The notes below the pieces were generated by a model. It saw nothing but the letters and a program-made list of their open reading frames with translations, was not told the DNA's origin and did not search any database. The translations under genes and the position numbers were made by a program. From Pseudomonas sp. B21-028 (GTDB lineage: Bacteria > Pseudomonadota > Gammaproteobacteria > Pseudomonadales > Pseudomonadaceae): DNA of 64,000 nt. Positions 48,550 to 57,353 of the stretch are shown one piece after another (position 1 is the first letter of the stretch; every line of letters starts with the position of its first letter). The DNA is taken from contig NZ_CP087184.1 of the NCBI RefSeq assembly GCF_024749045.1, positions 434,001 to 498,000 on the forward strand, read 5' to 3'.

Positions 48550-49876
48550 TTGGCTGGACATGTGTCCATCATATCCATGGTCAAAACCGAGACCCGTGGC
48601 GAGGGGATTTATCCCCGCTGGGCTGCGAAGCGGCCCCAAGAGCTGTGAATAGATCAGATCGACGGCGAGCGCTGCGCACTCGAACGGGGATAAATCCCCT
48701 CGCCACAGGGGGCTCAGACCGGCATGTTTCCGGGCAACACCGGCAACTTCGCCAGTTTACCGCCACCGACAACGCCACCAGCAGCAACTGGAAGCGCGGG
48801 TGGTGTTGCGTCAGTGACTGGCTGGACATGTGTCCATCATATCCATGGTCAAAACCGAGACCTGTGGCGAGGGGATTTATCCCCGCTGGGCTGCGAAGCG
48901 GCCCCAAGAGCTGTGAATAGATCAGATTGACGGCGAGCGCTGCGCACTCGAACGGGGATAAATCCCCTCGCCACAGGGGGCTCAGACCGGCCTGTTTCCG
49001 GGCAACACCGGCAACGCCACCAGCAGCAACTGGAAGCGCGGGTGGTGTTGCGTCAGTGATTGGCTGGACATGTGTCCATCATATCCATGGTCAAAACCGA
49101 GACCAGTGGCGAGGGGATTTATCCCCGCTGGGCTGCGAAGCGGCCCCAAGAGCTGTAATAGATCCGATTGACGGCGAGCGCTGCGCACTCGAACGGGGAT
49201 AAATCCCCTCGCCACGGGGGCTCAGACCGGCATGTTTCCGGGCAACACCGGCAACTTCGCCAGTTTACCGCCACCGACAACGCCACCAGCAGCAACTGGA
49301 GGCACGGGTGGTGTTGCGTCAGTGATTGGCTGGACATGTGTCCATCATATCCATGGTCAAACCCGGGACCCGTGGCGAGGGGATTTATCCCCGCTGGGCT
49401 GCGAAGCGGCCCCAAGAGCTGTGAATAGATCGGATCGACGGCGAGCGCTGCGCACTCGAACGGGGATAAATCCCCTCGCCACAGGGGGCTCAGACCGGCA
49501 TGTTTCCGGGCAACACCGACAACTTCGCCAGTTTTACCGCCACCCCCAACGCCACCAGCAGCAACTGGAAGCGCGGGTGATGTTGCGTCAGTGATTGGCT
49601 GGACATGTGTCCGTCATATCCATGGTCAAAACCGGGACCTGTGGCGAGGGGATTTATCCCCGCTGGGCTGCGAAGCGGCCCCAAGAGCTGTGAATAGATC
49701 AGATCGACGGCGAGCGCTGCGCACTCGAACGGGGATAAATCCCCTCGCCACGGGGGCTCAGACCGGCATGTTTCCAGGCAACACCGGCAACTTCGCCAGC
49801 TTTACCGCCACCGACAACGCCACCAGCAGCAACTGGAGGCACGGGTGGTGTTGCGTCAGTGACTGGCTGGACATGT
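48526..49876. repeat. Five-fold tandem array of a composite ~242-269 bp unit
   Basis: The landmark ggctggacatgtg recurs at 48552, 48820, 49062, 49328, 49597 and 49865, spacings 268, 242, 266, 269 and 268. Each full unit has three parts: the last ~25 bases of gspM with its stop plus ~45 bases of 3' flank; a ~110-base palindrome with perfect 21-base arms (gtggcgaggggatttatccc and complement) at 48596, 48864, 49106, 49372 and 49641; and ~80 bases identical or nearly so to the 3' end of the convergent MFS gene, stop codon included. The second unit lacks 26 bases of the MFS part. Small differences between units show they are real copies that have begun to diverge. No gene lies here. Confidence 0.93.
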
Positions 49877-49877
49877 G

Positions 49878-50007
49878 CCTGATGCCAGTCAGTTAAAAAT
49901 CAAACGGCGCAAACCCTGTGGGAGCTAAGCTTGCTCGCGATGGGGCAGATCAGCCGACATTGTTGTTGGCTGACTTACCGTAATCGCGAGCAAGCTTTGC
50001 TCCCACA
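49878..50007. repeat. REP doublet with extended left flank, inverted relative to 52370-52496
   Basis: A REP pair (tgtgggagctaagcttgctc at 49917 and complement ending 50007) is preceded by gatgccagtcagttaa and a stretch ending caaacggcgc. The same flank, in inverted orientation, adjoins the REP pair at 52370-52461. Homology therefore extends beyond the REP cores. Confidence 0.85.
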
Positions 50008-50015
50008 GGAGGTGT

Positions 50016-51290
50016 TCAGACCGGCATGTTTCCAGGCAACACCGGTAATTTCGCCAGTTTTACCGCCACCGACAACGCCACCAGCAGCAACACGCCAATG
50101 AACAGGCCGACACCGTTCCACCCACCCAGGTGCCACGCCACGCCGCCGGCGGTGCCGGCCACGCTCGAGCCGGCGTAATAGCTGAACAGATAAAGCGAGG
50201 ATGCCTGTCCCTTGGCGGTGAGGGCACGGCGGCCGATCCAGCTGCTGGCGACCGAGTGGGCGCCGAAGAAGCCGAACGTGAAGACCAGCATGCCCGGGAT
50301 CACCAGCGCCAGGGGCGTCGCCATGGTCAGGGCGAGACCGGCCAGCATCAAGGCAATGGTGGCCCAGAGCATCTTGCGTCGGCCAAGCTTGTCCGCCAGT
50401 GCGCCGACTTTGGCAGAGCTGTAGATGCCCGACAGGTACACCACCGACAACAGTCCAACGAAAGCCTGGTCCAGATGATAAGGCTCGGCCAGCAGACGGT
50501 AGCCGATGTAGTTGAACAGCGTTACGAAGGCGCCCATCAGCACGAAGGCTTCGAGAAACAGCAACGGCAAGCCAGCATCACGAAAGTGCCGGGTGAAGCC
50601 GTCCAGCAAGCTGCGTGGGTGCAACGAGCGTGGGCGGAAGTTGCGTGACTCGGGCAGGATCCTCCAGAACACCGCCGCGGCGATCAGGGCGAGGCCGCCA
50701 ATCACCAGCATCGCGGTGTGCCAGCTGACAAAATCGATCAGCACGCCGGTGATCAGGCGCCCGCACATGCCACCGATGGCGTTGCCAGCGATGTACAGCC
50801 CCATCGCCAGGCCGATGTGCCTGGGATGGATCTCTTCACTCAGGTAGGTCATCGCGACGGCGGCCAATCCGCTCAACGACAGCCCCACCAAGGCCCGGAG
50901 CAGAAGCACGCCATGCCAGGTCGGCATCATGGCGCTGGCCACCGTGCACAGTGCGGCGGCGAACAACGCGGTGACCATCACCGACTTGCGGCCGATGCGA
51001 TCGGAAATCGGCCCGGTGATCAACAGGCCGACGGCGAGCAGGCCGGTCGCCACCGAGAGGATCAGGCTGCTTTGCGCCGCGTTGACGGAAAACTCCCTGG
51101 ATAACAACGGCATCATCGGCTGCACGCAGTACAGCAGGGCGAAGGTTGCAAAGCCACCGCAGAACAGCGCCAGGACCGTGCGCATGAACAACGGCGTGCC
51201 TTTCTCGATGTAGATGTCCTGCAGTTCAGTGACGTCGTCCTGCACGCGGGGTGGTATTTCATGGGCCAGTGGCGCGACAGCAGTTTTCAC
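50016..51290 (-). CDS. MFS transporter, YnfM-like
   Basis: This 424-residue protein has twelve predicted membrane helices starting near residue 37. The MFS motif A GPISDRIGRKSV after helix 2 and GALADKLGRRKM after helix 8 are both present. The pattern resembles the E. coli YnfM / arabinose-efflux-like exporters; the substrate cannot be inferred. The GTG start at 51290 has GAGG seven bases upstream. It is divergent from a LysR regulator, the common arrangement for regulated exporters. Its last ~24 codons are the source of the antisense fragments in the neighbouring array; the gene itself is intact. Confidence 0.88.
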   Translation of the reverse strand: MKTAVAPLAHEIPPRVQDDVTELQDIYIEKGTPLFMRTVLALFCGGFATFALLYCVQPMMPLLSREFSVNAAQSSLILSVATGLLAVGLLITGPISDRIGRKSVMVTALFAAALCTVASAMMPTWHGVLLLRALVGLSLSGLAAVAMTYLSEEIHPRHIGLAMGLYIAGNAIGGMCGRLITGVLIDFVSWHTAMLVIGGLALIAAAVFWRILPESRNFRPRSLHPRSLLDGFTRHFRDAGLPLLFLEAFVLMGAFVTLFNYIGYRLLAEPYHLDQAFVGLLSVVYLSGIYSSAKVGALADKLGRRKMLWATIALMLAGLALTMATPLALVIPGMLVFTFGFFGAHSVASSWIGRRALTAKGQASSLYLFSYYAGSSVAGTAGGVAWHLGGWNGVGLFIGVLLLVALSVAVKLAKLPVLPGNMPV

Positions 51291-51358
51291 GATGGACCTC
51301 GCAGGGCACGATCAGGGCAAGCAATGAAAAAAGCATATAGCCGGCTAATGTTTCTATC

Positions 51359-51368
51359 CAATATATTG
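51359..51368. promoter_or_regulatory. Candidate LysR operator in the divergent gap
   Basis: The perfect palindrome caatatattg lies in the 119-base gap between the MFS and lysR genes, in an AT-rich stretch. Position and symmetry suit LysR-type regulation of both genes, but the sequence was not matched to a known site. Confidence 0.4.
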
Positions 51369-51409
51369 TTCGACCTGTTTAAGACGTTCTACGACCTATT
51401 GGATTGTCC

Positions 51410-52324
51410 ATGGAATTGCGTCACCTTCGTTACTTCATCGCCGTGGCCGAAGAGCTGCATTTCGGCCGCGCCGCGCTGGCATTGGGGATCTCCCAGCCGC
51501 CCCTGAGCCAGCAGATCCAGGCGCTGGAGCAGGAGATCGGCGCGCGGCTGTTCGAACGCACCAATCGTCGGGTCGAGTTGAGCGAAGCCGGGCGGCTGTT
51601 CCTCGAAGAGGCGCGGCGGGTACTGGCCCAGGTTGACAAGGCCGCCGACGTGGCTCGTCGTGCCCAGCAGGGGGAGCTGGGTGAGCTGAAGATCGGTTTC
51701 ACCTCTTCGGCGCCGTTCAACTCCACCATTCCCCAGGCGATTTTTTCGTTTCGCCAACGGTTCCCGGCCGTGCACTTGAACCTGCGGGAAATGAGCAGTA
51801 CCCAGGTGGCCGACGCGTTGCTGGACGAAACGATCGAGATCGGCATCATGCGACCCCTGCCGCTGCCCGACGCCTTGAGCGAAATCGAACTCAGCCGCGA
51901 ACCGCTGGTGGCGGTGCTCAGTGCCAAGCACCCGCTGGCCCAGAACAGTGACGAGGGATTGTTTCTCTCGGCCCTGGCCCAGGAACCCTTCGTGTTCTTC
52001 CCCCGCAGCTACGGCAGCGGCCTTTATGCACAACTGCTGAGCCTGGCCCGCGACGCCGGCTTCAGCCCCCACTTCGCCCAGGAAGCCGGCGAAGCCATGA
52101 CCATCATCGGCCTGGTGGCGGCGGGGCTGGGCGTCTCGGTATTGCCGGCGTCCTACCAGCGGATCCGGGTCGATGGCGTGGTCTACCGGCCATTGCTCGA
52201 CCCGGCGGCGGTGTCGGCGGTGTGGTTGGTGCAGCGTAAGGACCAGCGTTCGCCGATGGCGAAGGCGTTTGTGGAGTTATTGGCTAAAAATACGGGTATT
52301 TCCAATTCTGGAAGGACGGCTTGA
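51410..52324 (+). CDS. LysR-family regulator divergent from the MFS gene
   Basis: The 304-residue protein has an N-terminal winged helix-turn-helix (MELRHLRYFIAVAEELHFGRAALALGISQPPLSQQIQALE) and a periplasmic-binding-protein-like effector domain (~90-295). The ATG at 51410 is two codons into the longest frame (TTG at 51404). It probably controls the adjacent exporter in response to that exporter's substrate. No terminator is visible; a REP doublet lies between its end and the convergent large toxin-like gene. Confidence 0.9.
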   Translation: MELRHLRYFIAVAEELHFGRAALALGISQPPLSQQIQALEQEIGARLFERTNRRVELSEAGRLFLEEARRVLAQVDKAADVARRAQQGELGELKIGFTSSAPFNSTIPQAIFSFRQRFPAVHLNLREMSSTQVADALLDETIEIGIMRPLPLPDALSEIELSREPLVAVLSAKHPLAQNSDEGLFLSALAQEPFVFFPRSYGSGLYAQLLSLARDAGFSPHFAQEAGEAMTIIGLVAAGLGVSVLPASYQRIRVDGVVYRPLLDPAAVSAVWLVQRKDQRSPMAKAFVELLAKNTGISNSGRTA

Positions 52325-52369
52325 AGAAGGGCGCCTTTCGGCTAATGCGGATCAGTTAAGCCACAACCC

Positions 52370-52496
52370 TGTGGGAGCAAAGCTTGCTCGCGATTGCGGT
52401 AAGTCAGTCGGCAACAATGTTGACTGATCTGTCGCAATCGCGAGCAAGCTTTGCTCCCACAGGGTCTGTGCCGTTTTGATCCTTAACTGACTGGCA
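52370..52496. repeat. REP doublet with extended flank next to the toxin-like gene
   Basis: A REP pair (tgtgggagcaaagcttgctc at 52370, complement ending 52461) is followed by ~35 bases reaching the stop codon of the large minus-strand gene. That flank reads tgccagtcagttaaggatca on the minus strand and matches the flank at 49878 in opposite orientation. Confidence 0.85.
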
Positions 52497-55400
52497 TTAC
52501 GCCTTTCGGCGCCTGACCTTCGTCTCAAGACTTTTCACACCGAGCCTAGCCTTCCCAAACCGTCGCAGGGCCATTGGCGTGGTAGTCGTAGAACCCTCGT
52601 AGTATCCAGTTATCGCCCTCGCGTTCAAACGCGGCGCGCCATGCGCCTTTGCCACCGCCCGGGTCAGTTGGGCCATGGTGTACCAGTAATATCGGTTGAT
52701 CTTCTTGGTGGTTATCCTTCCCGCGCGAATATCTTTCGTAATGACTCGGACCCTGGTTTTAGCTGCCTCTGAGAAGCTGGCGTAGGACATCTGGGTTTCG
52801 GCCAATGAGCTGGTGGTAACGGTGAATTTGTCCGATGCCGGCGATGGGCTGGGTAGAGCCGGGGGGGTAACGGTGGACGGCGTACCTTCCACTTTGTGGG
52901 TTCGAGCCTGGGTCACGATCTCGATATCGAACGGTTCGTAGTTGGCCAAAGTTCGGCTAAAGTTCGTGATGTCTTCGCCGGTGAGCAGCATGACGTTGCG
53001 TTGGGTCCGGCCTTTGTTGGCGATGATGTAGGGCACTCGATTGTTTCTGATCTCCGTCAGCAGCCCGGGCTTGTGCCTGCGCTGCTTCTCCTCCCGAAGA
53101 GCAGCCGTCAACTCGTCATAGCATTCGTCCGAGGCCAGGTATTTTTCCCGGGCGGCCTTTGCTTCTGGCTCATTACCCGGGAATAGCGCCTGTGCCTTGG
53201 CAGCCAGCTTGGCCTCCACGGCATTGAGCATTTCCCGGGTGCCTTGCGCGATCTTGTCCATGGCCACCTTCTTCCTGCTTCCTTTGGAGGTGAAGGCCAT
53301 GAATATGGCGCCGGTGATGTTATCCGTGATGATCGTTGTATTGACCCGAATCCGCTCTTCGGTAAAGAACATGCTCCTGTGTGACAGTATCGTGTCGTAG
53401 ATTTTTATTTTCTGAATGTCGTTCAGAGTAACGTTGAATACATTTGCTTCGATGTCCTTACTGCTAAGGACGACGATGCTCCACGTGTTCATCTTGTCTA
53501 ATAATTCCTGCTGGAAGGCTTTGCGCCTGGACAGGTTGCCTCGCCCCTGAGTCCAATCGAGTATTTGGGCGTGGTAGCGGTTTATGTCGAGTGCACCTAT
53601 ATCCGCCATGCTCTCGCGAAGAAGGCGCTCGGCCAATGCTTCAGGCATGGACTGGAAAATGTCCCTGGCGGTGCTGACTGCTTCGAGGGAAGGGTAGCGA
53701 TTCATGACCAGCACGCCCTCCACCAACGCATTGCAGGTTCGTTGTTGCGGGGTTTCCGAGGACCGGTCGAACAGACTCTGGAGCGCACCACCTCCGCGTA
53801 ACCGATACCGCTCTTCAACGCGCCAGCCGTCATTTCCCCAAGTGACTGTCCGCTGGTCCGTGCGATTGTTCGGTGAGTAAATGATTTGCTCGCCTGCCTG
53901 GACCGCCGTTTTGTAGTAACCCTTCCCCAGCTTCAGGTAGCCCTGTCCGCTTGCGTCGCGGTAGCGGTGGCGTCCCTCGGCTGTCAATCCATGTCCGTCA
54001 AACCCTTTGAGACGATAGGGCTCCAGCTCCGGATCCGGCATGCGGGGGATGGAGGAAAGCGTCGGGCGTACCTGGTGCCGGCGGCGTCCCGCGCGGGCCA
54101 TGATCAAATCCTGTCCGGCCTCGGCCATGACCTCTCCCAACCCGCTGATGAAGTCAGAAGTCCACTGGCGAAGGCTGCCATTTTCATCATCTACCGCCGA
54201 CACCGCAGCACCGCCCGCCACTGTCGGCAGGATCGCACGACCCAACAGGCCGCCCAGCCGTCCTACCGGGAACATCGACATGGCGCCGGTCAACAGCATG
54301 ACCCCGTTTCGGCGCCCCTCCTGCGCGGCAGCGCTGTCGCGCTCGGCATTGCTCACCGTCAACATTTCTGTGGTTTTGATCGCGTGGGTTATCTGGGTTT
54401 CATGCAGCACCTGGAGCAGGTTCGCTTCAACCGCGGGCGAAGCGATCTTCCTGGCGAAATCGTTCTGAGCCCGATCCTTCACCCACGCGAAGACGGACTG
54501 CGCGACTTTCTTGATCTTCTGCTCGAATGTCAGATCTTCCGACAGCGGTACCAGGCTCGCAAACTGCTCAGCCTGTTCCAGTAACGGCAACTGCGAGATG
54601 AGCCAGCGGGTCATCTCCGGCGTGGCCGTCAGGGTCTGTACCAGGGTGGTTTCCAAGGTCCGGCTGCTGGTCGCATCCACGTCGCGGAACGTCTTGCCGT
54701 CCGGCGCGCCCGGCGTGTACAGCGTCAGCGAGGGGCGGCTCGCGAGGGCCTTGACCCCAAATGCCAGTATTTCTTTCAGTACGCTATTGCCCCAGTGCAG
54801 TTGATGGACCACCACCTCATGCCCACCAACCTTGCCGCGGCCTGCCGCCGTGGGGCTGTCCAGCGCCGCCAGTACCAGTTTCAGTCCGGTATTGTCACGG
54901 TCGTGCCGCAGGTCGCCGGAGATGTGCGCTGCCCAGACCTGGGCTCGCATCTGCTGTGCTTTCAGGACCATCCAGTGCGCCTGCGTTTGTCGGGCTACGA
55001 TTTGCAGCTCGGTCGGCAGCCGGGCGCCGACGTTGGCCCTTTCGAGGATCTCTACAATCTGCGCAAAACTCAGCGGCCCTTCTACGGTGGGCCGTGGGGC
55101 ATTGCGTTCATCAAGCGTCAGGTTGGACATCGCCCACTCCGTCAGGGAACGGCGGTCATCGATGACTCCCCTCACGCTGCCTTGGGATATCCCGGAGCCA
55201 AACGGCGAACCGCCGGTGGGGGCATGGGGATCGATCACCTGCTTCCTGATAGTCAATGACACGTCTTCAGGGTCGACCGGTGGGTATTTCTCGCGGATGA
55301 CACCGGCCAACAAGGTGCGGGTCCGGGCATGCAGGGCATCCGGGGTCGCCAGCGTCACGGGGTCGGGCGCAGGAACCGCTTCCACCAGGGTGGTCTGCAC

Positions 55401-56564
55401 CGCATGGGTCGCCTGCCACCACGCCAGACGGTCGCTACCGGTGACGTGGGGATTGGCGTGCAACCAGTTATCGAGCTTTTTCAGGCTCAGCCGCAGCTCA
55501 CGCTCATCCATGGCCGCAGCCAGATCCAGTCGATTGCCCAATTCCACCATCGTATCCAGCCGGCCCATCCAGGCGTCGATTTCCTCCGCTTCTGCGGGGC
55601 CGTTGAGAAAAACGCTGCCGACGGCGTTCCTTTGCACCGTCCGCAGTTCGGTGACCAAGCGGGCCAGGAAGTGCTCGGCAATCGGTGTCGTTTCAATCTC
55701 GTCTCCAGGGTCGCCGTCTTCCTGCAGGCTGGCCTTGAGCGCCGCCAGGTCCTCGTGGATGCGCAGCGGTTCGCCCGGACGGTACAGCACCGCACCGCCT
55801 GACTCGCTGGGGCTATCGTGTTGCGTCAGCACCACGGCCATCGGTACCGGCACGCTGACGGACCACCCTTGCGGGATCACGCTCAGGCTATGCACGCCGG
55901 GCCGCTGGTACTGCGGGAGTTGCCCACGAGACGCCGCGTCTGGCGCCAACAAGACGCGCTCCACCAAGGCCTTGTGCATCGACGGGCGCAGCGTGCCGTC
56001 CAGCTTGTGGAGGTCCGCCTGGGCCTTGAGTTGTAGGGCCAATTCTGCGGCCAGCCAGGTGCTGACGCTACGGCCCTGCCTGAAATCGGTGGCTCCGGCC
56101 CAGAAATCGTCCAATGCCTGGGTCAACAGTTGTTTGCACGAGCCCGGCGTGATGCTCAGCAGCTGCTTGAGTTCTTGCTTGGCGTCACTGCTGTTCAGGG
56201 CAGTTGGCATGTCCGTGGCGTCATTCTGATGAATGACGAGGTCAATGTTGTCTGGTTCGTCGAAGAACTCACGGACATTCAACTTACCCGCAATCGCCCG
56301 CCAGAAAAGCGTGCCGAGGCGGGTCGTGGTCCGGCCCTTTTCCTTTCGCCTGCACACGAATATTTCCTTGGCGGTGACGTTGCCAGGCAGGGCGGGGAAG
56401 GTTCTGCTGAACCAGTCATCCAGATACTCCTCCAGCACCCCGGAGGCACGTGGAAAGGCACCGTTCAGGCGGATCATCTGTTGCTGCGAGGTTTCCAGCA
56501 GGTTTATCAGCGGGGTACTCGGGGTTGGCGGGCTATCAGTCCGTGAGGGGGTGTTTTCCAACAT
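52497..56564 (-). CDS. Large dermonecrotic-toxin-like (DUF6543-type) protein, 1355 aa
   Basis: The N-terminal ~600 residues look like the DUF6543 / dermonecrotic toxin N-terminal region of many very large Pseudomonas proteins, including RGVIDDRRSLTEWAMSNLTLDE (~464-486) and SFAQIVEILERANVGARLPTEL. A hydrophobic, glycine-rich segment (~754-790, VMLLTGAMSMFPVGRLGGLL) follows, then a repeat-like module (~855-925, GQGYLKLGKGYYKTAV). The last ~370 residues match nothing I recognise: an AT-rich coded part (~1000-1100), a charged helix, a proline linker (~1226-1245) and a basic tail ending VRRRKA. There is no signal peptide. It stands alone, with no adjacent immunity-like, chaperone or transporter gene. 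Function is inferred from the family only. Confidence 0.7.
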   Translation of the reverse strand: MLENTPSRTDSPPTPSTPLINLLETSQQQMIRLNGAFPRASGVLEEYLDDWFSRTFPALPGNVTAKEIFVCRRKEKGRTTTRLGTLFWRAIAGKLNVREFFDEPDNIDLVIHQNDATDMPTALNSSDAKQELKQLLSITPGSCKQLLTQALDDFWAGATDFRQGRSVSTWLAAELALQLKAQADLHKLDGTLRPSMHKALVERVLLAPDAASRGQLPQYQRPGVHSLSVIPQGWSVSVPVPMAVVLTQHDSPSESGGAVLYRPGEPLRIHEDLAALKASLQEDGDPGDEIETTPIAEHFLARLVTELRTVQRNAVGSVFLNGPAEAEEIDAWMGRLDTMVELGNRLDLAAAMDERELRLSLKKLDNWLHANPHVTGSDRLAWWQATHAVQTTLVEAVPAPDPVTLATPDALHARTRTLLAGVIREKYPPVDPEDVSLTIRKQVIDPHAPTGGSPFGSGISQGSVRGVIDDRRSLTEWAMSNLTLDERNAPRPTVEGPLSFAQIVEILERANVGARLPTELQIVARQTQAHWMVLKAQQMRAQVWAAHISGDLRHDRDNTGLKLVLAALDSPTAAGRGKVGGHEVVVHQLHWGNSVLKEILAFGVKALASRPSLTLYTPGAPDGKTFRDVDATSSRTLETTLVQTLTATPEMTRWLISQLPLLEQAEQFASLVPLSEDLTFEQKIKKVAQSVFAWVKDRAQNDFARKIASPAVEANLLQVLHETQITHAIKTTEMLTVSNAERDSAAAQEGRRNGVMLLTGAMSMFPVGRLGGLLGRAILPTVAGGAAVSAVDDENGSLRQWTSDFISGLGEVMAEAGQDLIMARAGRRRHQVRPTLSSIPRMPDPELEPYRLKGFDGHGLTAEGRHRYRDASGQGYLKLGKGYYKTAVQAGEQIIYSPNNRTDQRTVTWGNDGWRVEERYRLRGGGALQSLFDRSSETPQQRTCNALVEGVLVMNRYPSLEAVSTARDIFQSMPEALAERLLRESMADIGALDINRYHAQILDWTQGRGNLSRRKAFQQELLDKMNTWSIVVLSSKDIEANVFNVTLNDIQKIKIYDTILSHRSMFFTEERIRVNTTIITDNITGAIFMAFTSKGSRKKVAMDKIAQGTREMLNAVEAKLAAKAQALFPGNEPEAKAAREKYLASDECYDELTAALREEKQRRHKPGLLTEIRNNRVPYIIANKGRTQRNVMLLTGEDITNFSRTLANYEPFDIEIVTQARTHKVEGTPSTVTPPALPSPSPASDKFTVTTSSLAETQMSYASFSEAAKTRVRVITKDIRAGRITTKKINRYYWYTMAQLTRAVAKAHGAPRLNARAITGYYEGSTTTTPMALRRFGKARLGVKSLETKVRRRKA

Positions 56565-56682
56565 GTGCTCTTCCTGAGACGTTTTCGGAAGAACAACCTA
56601 TTGAAGAAAGGGGATGACCGGGTGGTAGATAGATACCGCACGTGGCGGTGTCGGGCGGGGTAGGAGGATTGGCATCAATCTC

Positions 56683-56772
56683 TGTGGGAGCGGGCTTGCT
56701 CGCGAAGGCGGCGTACCAGTCGACAAAAATGTTGTCTGGCATACCGCCTTCGCGAGCAGGCTCGCTCCCACA
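56683..56772. repeat. REP doublet upstream of the toxin-like gene
   Basis: An inverted pair with cores tgtgggagcgggcttgctcg and its complement lies in the 312-base gap upstream of the toxin-like gene start. Apart from this and the single REP at 56819, nothing else is seen in that gap. Confidence 0.9.
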
Positions 56773-56818
56773 GTGGATTTTCAGTGAACCAAACATCTGC
56801 GCCGGGCACAGAAACCCT

Positions 56819-56845
56819 TGTGGGAGCGAGCCTGCTCGCGATGAC
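56819..56845. repeat. Single REP
   Basis: One unpaired tgtgggagcgagcctgctcg core lies just after the stop of the small secreted-protein gene. Confidence 0.8.
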
Positions 56846-56876
56846 GGCAGACCAGGCTACATCAATGCCTGAAGGC

Positions 56877-57323
56877 TCACTGCACCTTCGACAGGTCCCC
56901 TTTCAATGCAACCCCAGCCATGATCGCGCCGGCATGGCATTCATAGGTTGTAGCGTCCTTGCGCTCGTTGCTCTTGTAGAAGCTGACGATGTTGGTCACG
57001 GCGTTGGCGCCGGCATTCTTGGCCGCCTGGTGCAGGCTGATCAGCGCCGATTGCAGCACCCACTCGCAGGCCACTTCGTCGGACTTGTTGAAGGCGTTGG
57101 TTTTCTTGTTGGTCACCGCACCAGGACTGATGACGGTGACGTTGCCGGCGGGCTTGTTGCCCGCCAGGTAGAACTTCACGCTGCCATCGATTTTGCCGGT
57201 GCGGATGGCTTCGGCGACGACTTTGTCGAAAGGCAGGTACAGCGCGGTATCACGGGCCTGGCTGAGGGTCGGCAGGGTGCTGAGCAACAGGGCGGCGGTA
57301 ACGGCGATTTTCTTCAGCGACAT
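56877..57323 (-). CDS. Small secreted protein at the end of the aryl-polyene operon
   Basis: The 148-residue protein has a signal peptide (MSLKKIAVTAALLLSTLPTLSQA) and a compact domain with two cysteines (VACEWV and YECHAG) and the segment NAGANAVTNIVSFYKSN. Related proteins are often mislabelled excinuclease ABC subunit A, but nothing here resembles UvrA; it is periplasmic and far too short. The second ATG (57323) has AAGGAG at better spacing than the first (57326). It lies 30 bases after the ketosynthase stop, so it is probably the last gene of the same operon. Role unknown. Confidence 0.8.
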   Translation of the reverse strand: MSLKKIAVTAALLLSTLPTLSQARDTALYLPFDKVVAEAIRTGKIDGSVKFYLAGNKPAGNVTVISPGAVTNKKTNAFNKSDEVACEWVLQSALISLHQAAKNAGANAVTNIVSFYKSNERKDATTYECHAGAIMAGVALKGDLSKVQ

Positions 57324-57353
57324 CATGGTCTCCTTGACCAGAGGGAATGGGAG

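Noticed and set aside
48526..49876. CRISPR array
   Set aside because: The repeats are ~260 bp with no short unique spacers, and no cas gene is nearby. Unit content is gene tails plus a palindrome.
48581..49896. Several 64-120 codon frames inside the tandem array
   Set aside because: All repeat the same translated palindrome and gene-tail fragments in different frames, with no ribosome-binding sites. They arise from the repeat structure.
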